This document shows, piece by piece, positions 57,569-64,000 of a DNA stretch of 64,000 nt (position 1 is the first letter of the stretch; every line of letters begins with the position of its first letter). Below the pieces are notes generated by a model that was not told where the DNA came from, did not search any database, and worked only from the letters and a program-made list of their open reading frames with translations. The position numbers and the translations under genes are program-made. This stretch comes from an uncultured Oscillospiraceae bacterium (GTDB lineage Bacteria; Bacillota; Clostridia; Oscillospirales; Oscillospiraceae): contig CAKULE010000005.1 of NCBI GenBank assembly GCA_934667095.1, positions 62,001 through 126,000 on the forward strand, in the 5' to 3' direction.

Positions 57569-57606
57569 AAAGCACCCCTCGGCTGCGGCTGGGGGGTGCT
57601 TTTTTA
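57569..57606 (+). terminator. brnQ terminator
   Basis: AGCACCCCTC with GGGGGGTGCT and a run of six T. Confidence 0.85.
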
Positions 57607-57774
57607 CAGTCTGGTGGAGAGAGGTGGAGTGCGGGTCGAAATAAAGAATTAAAAGCAGAAAAATATTTTTGCTCAAAAATCAGAACGTTAGAATAAGTTT
57701 TAACGAAGTGTGAGAAAATAACCTGTTTTGCGCAAACGGACTGAAATGCGCGAAAGAAAAACCGAAAAAAGCGC
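57607..57774. other. AT-rich leader region of the V-ATPase operon
   Basis: No gene is visible. The stretch is far lower in GC than its surroundings, as often seen upstream of strong promoters. Confidence 0.5.
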
Positions 57775-57803
57775 TTGCAAAATGCCGCTCAAAATGCTAA
57801 GAT
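57775..57803 (+). promoter_or_regulatory. V-ATPase operon promoter
   Basis: TTGCAA, 17 bp, TAAGAT, 65 bp before the first ATG. Confidence 0.6.
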
Positions 57804-57868
57804 TTGTACAATCGGGGAGAATTCGGGTTATCGAAAATGGCTCCCCAATGCAAGCGAGGTGAATGATT

Positions 57869-58183
57869 ATGGCTTATGAGGCGATCCGGCAGGTGATCGG
57901 CGCGGAGCAGTCCGGCAGGGACCGGCGGACCGAGGCTGCAGCGGAGGCAAAACGCATCCTGACTGAGGCGAAAAAGACCGGCCAGCAGGCAGAGGTCCAA
58001 GCCCGAGCCGCGGCGGAAGAGCAGGTCAAGGAGCTGCTGGCTCAGGCGGAGGCGCGGGCTGCAGAGCGGTCTGATGCGCTCCGGAAGGAGAGCGGCGCTG
58101 CCTGTACCGCGCTGAAGGACGCCGCCCGGCAGCGGCTGGAGCAGGCGGCTGCGATGATCGTGGAAAAGGTGGGAAACAGCTAA
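57869..58183 (+). CDS. ntpF: V-type ATPase subunit G/H-like stalk protein
   Basis: A 104-residue, almost wholly helical Ala/Glu/Lys/Arg-rich protein (RRTEAAAEAKRILTEAKK, EEQVKELLAQAEARAAERS). It should form the peripheral stalk as a coiled coil with subunit E. It is the first gene of the operon; the next ATG follows its stop with no gap. The ATG at 57869 has GAGGTG 7 nt upstream. Confidence 0.85.
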   Translation: MAYEAIRQVIGAEQSGRDRRTEAAAEAKRILTEAKKTGQQAEVQARAAAEEQVKELLAQAEARAAERSDALRKESGAACTALKDAARQRLEQAAAMIVEKVGNS

Positions 58184-60115
58184 ATGGCCATCGTAAAAAT
58201 GAAACGGCTGCGCCTGATCGGGCTGCTGCCCGACCGGGACGGCCTGCTCCGCGAGCTCCAGCGATTGGGGTGCGTGGAACTCAGCGAACCGGAGCCTGAC
58301 CCGGACGATCCCATCCGGGAGACGCTGGCCAGACCGGACGGGCAGGCGCTGGCCCGGGCGACGGAGCAGTACAATACCCTGAACAGCGCGCTGGAAGTAC
58401 TCAAAAAATACGCCCCTGCCAAGGGCGGCCTGTTTACCGCACGGCCAGTCCTCAGCGAGGTGGAACTCTTTGACAACGAGGTGTATGCCCGGGGCCTGAC
58501 CACTGCGGATGAGCTGCTGACAGGCCAGCGGGAGATCGAGGGTCTCAACGCCCAGCGGGCCAAGCTGGAGCTGCAGAGGGCGGCGCTGGCCCCGTGGCTG
58601 GCGCTGGACGTGCCGCTTGAGCTGGAGAGCGACGGGACGGTCTCGGTCATCTTCGGCACCGTGCCGGCCCGGACGGAGTTCACCGCCCTTGAGGCGGAGC
58701 TCCAGAGCGTATCCGACCTGTGCCAGACCTTCTATGCCGGGAAGAGTCAGGGGCTACACTGCTTCCTGCTGGTGTGCCACGCCAGCGCGGAGGAGGCTCT
58801 GCTGACCGCCCTGCAGCCCTATGGCTTCAACCGTGTGAGCATGAAGGGCTGGACTGGCACCGCCGTGGACAACGACCGGCGGTTGGACGGCGAGATGGCC
58901 GGGCTGGATGCCCAGCTGAAGCAGTCTGCGGAGCGGCTGGCGGGTTATGCCGAGCGGCGGGAGATCCTCCAGCGCAGCGCGGACCGGGCTGCTCAGGACA
59001 TGGCCCGCGAGGAGGCCGCAGGCCGCCTTGTGGACACGGAGCGGACTTTCTTCCTCACCGGCTGGGTGCCGGAGAGCGCGGAGGCCGGTCTGGCCGAGCT
59101 GCTGGGGCGCTACACCTGTGCGTGGGAGACAGAGATCCCTGCGGAGGCGGATTACCCGCAGGTGCCCATCAAACTCAAAAATAACAAATTGACCCAGCCC
59201 CTGAACATGGTGACGGAGATGTACTCCCTCCCGGCGTACAACACCGTGGACCCCAACCCCCTGATGGCGCCCTTCTTCGTGCTGTTCTACGGCATCATGA
59301 TGGCGGACATGGGTTACGGCCTGCTGATGATGCTGGCCTCCCTCATCGTCACCAAAAAGGCGAAGCCCCGGGGGACCATGGGCAACATGTTCCGTCTGGC
59401 GGGCCTGTGCGGCGTGACGACCTTTATCTTCGGCGCGCTGACGGGCGGCTTCTTCGGGGATTTCATTCCCCAGCTGGCAAAGCTCATCAATCCGGCCAGC
59501 ACGCTGGAACTGCCCTCCCTCTTCACGCCCCTGAACGACACGCTGATGATCCTTGTGGGCTCTATGGCCCTGGGCTTTGTCCACATCGTCACGGGCATGG
59601 CCATCGGCTTCATCCAGAAGGTGAAGCGCGGCCAGCTGCTGGACGGTATCTTTGAGGAAGTCACATGGTGGATCGTGTTCGCCGGCATTGCCCTGATGGT
59701 GCTGAAGGTCACGAATCTGGTGCTGTACGTGGGTCTGGCGCTGGTGGTCATCGGGCCGCTGGTCACCGGGAAGGGTTTCGGCAAAATCACCGGCATTTTC
59801 GCCTCCCTCTACAACCACGTTACAGGCTACTTCGGCGACATCCTGTCCTACTCCCGTCTGATGGCCCTGATGCTGGCCGGCTCGGTCATCGCGCAGGTGT
59901 TCAACACGCTGGGCGCCATCCCGGGCAACATTGTGGTGTTCGTCATCATCTCCATGGCGGGCAACGCGCTGAACTTTGCGCTGAACCTGCTGGGCTGCTA
60001 TGTCCACGACCTGCGTCTCCAGTGCCTGGAATACTTCGGCAAGTTCTATGAGGACGGCGGCCGGCCCTTCCAGCCTCTGCGCATCTATGCTCAGCACTAC
60101 GACATTAAGCAATAA
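58184..60115 (+). CDS. ntpI: V-type ATPase subunit I (a-subunit)
   Basis: A 643-residue protein. The cytosolic half (1 to about 340) has coiled-coil arms. The membrane half has about seven helices with FYGIMMADMGYGL and FGDILSYSRLMALMLAGSVIA; the latter carries the conserved arginine that faces the rotor ring. It forms the ion half-channels and anchors the stalks. Translation starts directly after the upstream stop. Confidence 0.96.
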   Translation: MAIVKMKRLRLIGLLPDRDGLLRELQRLGCVELSEPEPDPDDPIRETLARPDGQALARATEQYNTLNSALEVLKKYAPAKGGLFTARPVLSEVELFDNEVYARGLTTADELLTGQREIEGLNAQRAKLELQRAALAPWLALDVPLELESDGTVSVIFGTVPARTEFTALEAELQSVSDLCQTFYAGKSQGLHCFLLVCHASAEEALLTALQPYGFNRVSMKGWTGTAVDNDRRLDGEMAGLDAQLKQSAERLAGYAERREILQRSADRAAQDMAREEAAGRLVDTERTFFLTGWVPESAEAGLAELLGRYTCAWETEIPAEADYPQVPIKLKNNKLTQPLNMVTEMYSLPAYNTVDPNPLMAPFFVLFYGIMMADMGYGLLMMLASLIVTKKAKPRGTMGNMFRLAGLCGVTTFIFGALTGGFFGDFIPQLAKLINPASTLELPSLFTPLNDTLMILVGSMALGFVHIVTGMAIGFIQKVKRGQLLDGIFEEVTWWIVFAGIALMVLKVTNLVLYVGLALVVIGPLVTGKGFGKITGIFASLYNHVTGYFGDILSYSRLMALMLAGSVIAQVFNTLGAIPGNIVVFVIISMAGNALNFALNLLGCYVHDLRLQCLEYFGKFYEDGGRPFQPLRIYAQHYDIKQ

Positions 60116-60148
60116 AAACCAGAAAAAGACAAACAGGAGGAAAATATT

Positions 60149-60637
60149 ATGGAATTTCTGAATACGATCGGCGGCCTGGCTCTCGCTCTGCTGGGCGCCG
60201 GACTGGCCGCTGTGCTCAGCGGCATCGGCTCCGCCAAGGGCACCGGCATGGCCGGTGAGGCCGGCACCGGCCTGCTCTGCGAGGACCCCACCAAGTTTGG
60301 TAAGGTCATGATCCTTCAGGTCATCCCCGGCACGCAGGGTCTGTACGGTCTGGTCGTGTGGTTCTTCGCTATCTTCCGCATGGGCCTTCTGTCCGGCTCT
60401 CTGCCCCAGCTGACTGTCGCTCAGGGCTTCCAGTACCTGTCCGCCTGCCTGCCCATGGCTCTGGGCGGCCTGTTCTCCGCCATCGCGCAGGGCCGCGTGG
60501 CTGCCGGTTCCATCAACATTCTGGCCAAGAAGCCTGACGACTGGTCCAAGGGCATGGTGCTGTGCATCACCGTGGAGTTCTACGCCATTCTGTCCCTGCT
60601 GGCCTCCATGCTGATGATCATTAACATCAGCGCCTGA
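60149..60637 (+). CDS. ntpK: V-type ATPase subunit K (rotor proteolipid), Na+-type
   Basis: A 162-residue, four-helix proteolipid formed by two fused hairpins. The first hairpin has IPGTQGLYG, giving the Thr and Gln ligands known from Enterococcus hirae NtpK. The second has IAQGRVAAG and the ion-binding Glu in CITVEFYAIL. The first hairpin lacks a Glu, as in other V-type K subunits. These residues predict Na+ coupling. AGGAGG precedes the ATG. Confidence 0.95.
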   Translation: MEFLNTIGGLALALLGAGLAAVLSGIGSAKGTGMAGEAGTGLLCEDPTKFGKVMILQVIPGTQGLYGLVVWFFAIFRMGLLSGSLPQLTVAQGFQYLSACLPMALGGLFSAIAQGRVAAGSINILAKKPDDWSKGMVLCITVEFYAILSLLASMLMIINISA

Positions 60638-60665
60638 CGCCGCCGCGGCAGGAAGGAAGAACAAT

Positions 60666-61352
60666 ATGGATGGCATCGAAAAAATCACCGAGAAGATCGC
60701 GGCCGACGCACAGGCCGAGGTCGATGCGGTGCTGAACGAGGCCCGGGCCCAAGCGGCGGACATCGTCGCCGGGCACAAGGCCAAGGGCAGGGCGGAGGCC
60801 GAGGCTGTGCTGGCCAAGGGCCGCCGTGCTGCCGCCGACCGGGAGGAGCGCCTGGTCTCCCTGACCCAGCTGGAGTGCCGCAAGGCCCAGCTGGAGGCCA
60901 AGCAGGAGATGATCGGCGAGGCCTTCCGCATGGCGGAGGAGAAGCTGACGTCCCTGCCCCGGAAGGAATATGCGGCCCTGCTGGCCAGTCTGGCAGCCCG
61001 TGCGTCCTCCACCGGGCGGGAGGAGCTGATCTTCTCCCCGGAGGACCGGGAGACCGTGGGCTTGCAGGTGGCCGCGGCGGCCAACGCCATTCTGGCGAAG
61101 CAGGCTGCCCCCGAGCTGCCGCAGGAGGTCACTGCCACCAAGGCCGGCGCGCTGCTGGACAAGGTGGTCACCGGTGCGGCGGGTCTGCTCACCGGTGCGG
61201 CCCTGCTCACCGTCAGCAAAGAGACACGCCCCATGTCGGGCGGCTTCATCCTCCGGGAGGGGGACGTGGAGGTGAGCTGCACCTTCGACTCTCTGATCCG
61301 GCTCCAGCGGGAAAAGCTGGCTGGTCAGGTGGCGGCCGTGCTGTTCAACTGA
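60666..61352 (+). CDS. ntpE: V-type ATPase subunit E
   Basis: A 228-residue peripheral-stalk subunit. The long Ala/Glu-rich helix occupies the first 100 residues and a mixed alpha/beta head the rest, ending SGGFILREGDVEVSCTFDSL, a typical E-subunit block. It pairs with the G/H-like protein and holds the A3B3 head. Confidence 0.93.
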   Translation: MDGIEKITEKIAADAQAEVDAVLNEARAQAADIVAGHKAKGRAEAEAVLAKGRRAAADREERLVSLTQLECRKAQLEAKQEMIGEAFRMAEEKLTSLPRKEYAALLASLAARASSTGREELIFSPEDRETVGLQVAAAANAILAKQAAPELPQEVTATKAGALLDKVVTGAAGLLTGAALLTVSKETRPMSGGFILREGDVEVSCTFDSLIRLQREKLAGQVAAVLFN

Positions 61353-61383
61353 CAAGGCCCTTCCAGGAAAGGAGGCAGAAGTC

Positions 61384-62394
61384 TTGTCTGACACCAAGAT
61401 CAAACAGAAAAAAGATACGGATTATCTGGCGATCTCCGCCCGCATCCATGCCATGGAGACCCGCCTGCTCACCCGTGAGCGTATGGATCGCATGATCGAT
61501 GCCAAGGAGCTGCGGGAGGCGGCCCGGGTGCTGACCGAGTGCGGGTACGGCGAGCTCAGCGAGCTGAGCTCTGCCGGGTTGGAGGAGGCGCTGGGCGCGG
61601 CTCAGGCCGCCCTGTTCCGCGACCTGAGCGGCACGGTGGACTCCGCCCTGCTGGACGTGTTCCGCTGCAAGTACGACTACCACAACGCCAAGGTGCTGGT
61701 GAAGGCCGAGGCGCTGGAGACCCGCGCGGACGGCCTGTTGGCCGGCGGCGGCCGCTATGAGAGCGCCGCACTGGCGGAGAGCTTCCGCCGGGACAGCCTC
61801 AGCGGCTGCAGCGATACCTTCGCCGCCGCCGTGGCGCAGGCCCGGAAGGCGCTGGCCGCCGCGGGGGACCCTCAGCAGGCGGACTTCATTCTGGACCGGG
61901 CCTGCTTTACGGAGCAGGCCGCGCTGGCGGAGCGGAGCGGCAGCACCTTCCTGCGGGGCTATGTGGCCGTGCTGGCGGACGCCGCCAACCTGCGCGCCGC
62001 CGTCCGGGCCGCCCGGCTGAACAAGGGCGCTGAGTTCCTGAGTCAGGTGCTGGTGCCCGGCGGGAACGTCCGTCCGGACGCCATTGCCGCCGCTCGGGGA
62101 AGTGCGCTGGAGCAGCTCTTTGCCGGCGGCCCGCTGGCCGCCGCAGCGGTGGAGGGCGCGTCCAAGTGCGCACCCGGCTCCGGCCACCTCACCGAGTTCG
62201 AGCGCCTGTGCGACGACGCGGTGATGGACTACGTGGCCGCCGGGAAGCGGGTGCCCTTCGGTGAGGAGCCGGTACTGGGCTACCTCTACGCCCGCGAGGC
62301 GGAGCAGACCGCCATCCGCATCATCATGACTGGCCGCATGGCCGGCCTGCCCGGCGCCGTGATCCGCGGCCGTCTGCGCAGGAGCTATTGCTGA
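61384..62394 (+). CDS. ntpC: V-type ATPase subunit C
   Basis: A 336-residue helical subunit that links the rotor ring to the central shaft (the prokaryotic C, or eukaryotic d, subunit). DYLAISARIHAMETRLL and FRCKYDYHNAKVLVKAEAL are typical. The start is TTG at 61384 with AAAGGAGG upstream. A rare start codon may tune its single-copy stoichiometry. Confidence 0.93.
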   Translation: MSDTKIKQKKDTDYLAISARIHAMETRLLTRERMDRMIDAKELREAARVLTECGYGELSELSSAGLEEALGAAQAALFRDLSGTVDSALLDVFRCKYDYHNAKVLVKAEALETRADGLLAGGGRYESAALAESFRRDSLSGCSDTFAAAVAQARKALAAAGDPQQADFILDRACFTEQAALAERSGSTFLRGYVAVLADAANLRAAVRAARLNKGAEFLSQVLVPGGNVRPDAIAAARGSALEQLFAGGPLAAAAVEGASKCAPGSGHLTEFERLCDDAVMDYVAAGKRVPFGEEPVLGYLYAREAEQTAIRIIMTGRMAGLPGAVIRGRLRRSYC

Positions 62395-62408
62395 AGGAGG
62401 CGGAGCAA

Positions 62409-62723
62409 ATGGCAAGCTATCGCATCGCCGTAGTGGGCGATCAGGACAGCGTTCTGGGCTTCAAGGCGCTGGGCCTGTCGGTCTTCCCGGTGGAGAACGC
62501 CGAGGAGGCCAGACATACCCTCCACCGGCTGGCCAAGGAGGACTACGCGGTGATCTACCTCACCGAAAGCCTGGCCGCCCCGCTGCAAAGCGACATCGAC
62601 CGCTATAAGGACTCCCTCACCCCGGCCATCATTCTCATCCCCGGCAAGGAGGGCTCGCAGGGCATCGGCATGAGCAACATCCGCCGGGCCGTGGAGCGGG
62701 CCGTGGGAGCGGACATCCTGTAA
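62409..62723 (+). CDS. ntpG: V-type ATPase subunit F
   Basis: A 104-residue Rossmann-like subunit: YRIAVVGDQDSVLGFKALGL at the N-terminus and IILIPGKEGSQGIGMSNIRRAVERAVGADIL at the end (quoted in parts: ILIPGKEGSQGIG, SNIRRAVERAVG). It sits on the central shaft and can modulate ATPase rate. The ATG at 62409 has AAGGAGG upstream. Confidence 0.93.
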   Translation: MASYRIAVVGDQDSVLGFKALGLSVFPVENAEEARHTLHRLAKEDYAVIYLTESLAAPLQSDIDRYKDSLTPAIILIPGKEGSQGIGMSNIRRAVERAVGADIL

Positions 62724-62771
62724 AAAGAAGCACAGTCAAGCAACGACACCTTTAGAAAGAAGGTTGAAGGA

Positions 62772-64000
62772 ATGGGTAAAGTTATCAAGGTCTCCGGCCC
62801 GCTGGTGGTTGCCACCGGTCTGGCGGACGCCAACATGTCCGACGTGGTCCGTGTGGGCCCCCAGCGGCTGATCGGCGAGATCCTCACCATGGACGGAGAC
62901 ACCGCCAATATTCAGGTCTATGAGGAGACCTCCGGCCTTGGCCCCGGCGCCGAGGTAGTCACTACCGGCTACCCCATGAGCGTGGAGCTGGGCCCCGGCA
63001 TGATCGAAAATATTTACGACGGCATCCAGCGCCCCCTGGAGGGCATTTTGAAGCAGACGGGGAGCAATAACCTCCCCCGGGGCGTGGAGGTCCCCCCCAT
63101 CGACCCGGAGAAGCTGTGGGAGTTCTCCCCCGTGGCCAAGGCCGGGGATGAGGTCACCGGCGGCGACGTCATCGGCACCGTGCCCGAGACCCCCGTGGTG
63201 CTCCACAAGATCATGGTGCCTCCCGGGCTGAAGGGCACCCTGAAGTGGGTGGCCGGCGAGGGCCAGTACAACGTCAAGACCACCATCGCCACGCTGGTGA
63301 AGGCCGATGGCAGCGAGGTGGAGCTGGCCATGAGCCAGCGCTGGCCCGTCCGTGTGGGCCGCCCCTATAAGCATAAGTATCCCCCCGTGCGGCCTCTGTC
63401 CTCCGGCCAGCGTATCGTGGACACCTTCTTCCCTGTGGCCAAGGGCGGCACCGCCGCCATCCCCGGGCCCTTCGGCTCCGGCAAGACCGTCATGCAGCAC
63501 GCCCTGGCCAAGTGGTCCGATGTGGACATCGTGATCTATATCGGCTGCGGCGAGCGGGGCAACGAGATGACCGACGTGCTCCGCGAGTTCCCCGAGCTGG
63601 TGGACCCCCGCACCGGCGAGACCCTGATGAAGCGCACGGTGCTGATCGCCAACACCTCCGACATGCCCGTGGCCGCCCGTGAGGCGTCCGTCTACACCGG
63701 CATCACCATCGCGGAGTACTTCCGCGACATGGGCTACGATGTGGCCGTTATCGCCGACTCCACTTCCCGCTGGGCCGAGGCCCTCCGTGAGATGTCCGGT
63801 CGACTGGAGGAGATGCCCGGCGAAGAGGGCTACCCCGCCTATCTGGCCTCCCGTCTCGCCCAGTTCTACGAGCGCGCCGGCTCCGTCTCCTGCCTCGGCA
63901 GCGAGGACCGTACCGGCTCCCTCACCGCCGTGGGCGCCGTGTCCCCTCCGGGCGGCGACCTGTCCGAGCCCGTGAGCCAGGGCACCATGCGCATCGTCAA
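62772..64000 (+). CDS. ntpA: V-type ATPase catalytic subunit A, 5' part
   Basis: The first 409 codons of the catalytic subunit (about 590 in full); it runs off the right edge with no stop. The N-terminal barrel begins GKVIKVSGPLVVATGL. The non-homologous insert covers about 110-200. Walker A is GPFGSGKT, followed by GCGERGNEMTDVL and the Walker B-like VIADSTSRWAEA. It hydrolyses or makes ATP in the A3B3 ring. Subunits B and D are expected next. Confidence 0.96.
   Translation, partial: MGKVIKVSGPLVVATGLADANMSDVVRVGPQRLIGEILTMDGDTANIQVYEETSGLGPGAEVVTTGYPMSVELGPGMIENIYDGIQRPLEGILKQTGSNNLPRGVEVPPIDPEKLWEFSPVAKAGDEVTGGDVIGTVPETPVVLHKIMVPPGLKGTLKWVAGEGQYNVKTTIATLVKADGSEVELAMSQRWPVRVGRPYKHKYPPVRPLSSGQRIVDTFFPVAKGGTAAIPGPFGSGKTVMQHALAKWSDVDIVIYIGCGERGNEMTDVLREFPELVDPRTGETLMKRTVLIANTSDMPVAAREASVYTGITIAEYFRDMGYDVAVIADSTSRWAEALREMSGRLEEMPGEEGYPAYLASRLAQFYERAGSVSCLGSEDRTGSLTAVGAVSPPGGDLSEPVSQGTMRIV

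Overview
The window comes from a high-GC, Gram-positive, anaerobic gut-type Firmicute. The best guess is the Oscillospiraceae (Flavonifractor/Lawsonibacter/Oscillibacter-like). The evidence is a BofA/YaaL pair, a V-type ATPase operon, a zinc-type S18 in an rpsF-ssb-rpsR operon, DUF4367 and YitT proteins, and GC-rich codon use. The species cannot be named from the sequence alone. Positions are 1-based.

Layout. 0-2.8 kb: a sigma-54 (RpoN) activator beside a consensus sigma-54 promoter that reads out of the left edge, then relics of a UvrA paralogue and an aldo/keto reductase. 2.8-9.9 kb: a leftward run parE-parC-yitT-LUD protein-lipoprotein, then tRNA-Gly. 10-14.5 kb: glycerol kinase, yaaL-bofA, an anchored hypothetical protein, and an XRE/AbrB-like regulator with a DUF4177 partner. 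14.5-18 kb: tyrA, aroF and mtaB. 18-26 kb: MATE exporter, HD nucleotidase, ACT and DUF711 proteins, a second MATE exporter, a PLP alpha-oxoamine synthase overlapping an SDR, and a HAD phosphatase. 26-34.8 kb: three tiny coupled genes, tRNA-Thr and tRNA-Tyr, an alpha/beta hydrolase, an unknown protein, an operon of SprT-like protein, malQ and glgP, then rpsF-ssb-rpsR. 34.8-35.6 kb: a FabG-like SDR.

The accessory region is 35.65-50.55 kb. Eight copies of a 19-bp palindrome (consensus GGTGGAACCGGGTTCCACC) sit at module ends, mostly just after stop codons. The modules are a small cationic secreted peptide, two Fic proteins, two RNA-only units, and a structured-RNA plus ToxN-like locus that looks like a type III toxin-antitoxin system. 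A second, truncated toxin copy and an ECF-sigma/anti-sigma/peptide/thioredoxin-like/lipoprotein cluster follow. Both Fic proteins and the ToxN-like proteins end in the same approximately 37-residue tail despite unrelated catalytic parts. Two 576-bp direct copies of the toxin gene flank a foreign-looking block. That block holds a sigma-54 activator, an integrase relic, and a five-gene sigma-54-driven operon: CoA-transferase A and B, an acyl-CoA dehydrogenase homologue without a visible catalytic Glu, a hydrolase, and a secreted 12-repeat NHL protein. tRNA-Val sits at the right edge with its 3' end facing the island.

50.9-64 kb: a complete livJHMGF branched-chain amino acid ABC transporter, a BrnQ carrier, and a V-ATPase operon (H-like, I, K, E, C, F and the start of A) that runs off the right edge. 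Its K subunit carries Na+-type ligand residues.
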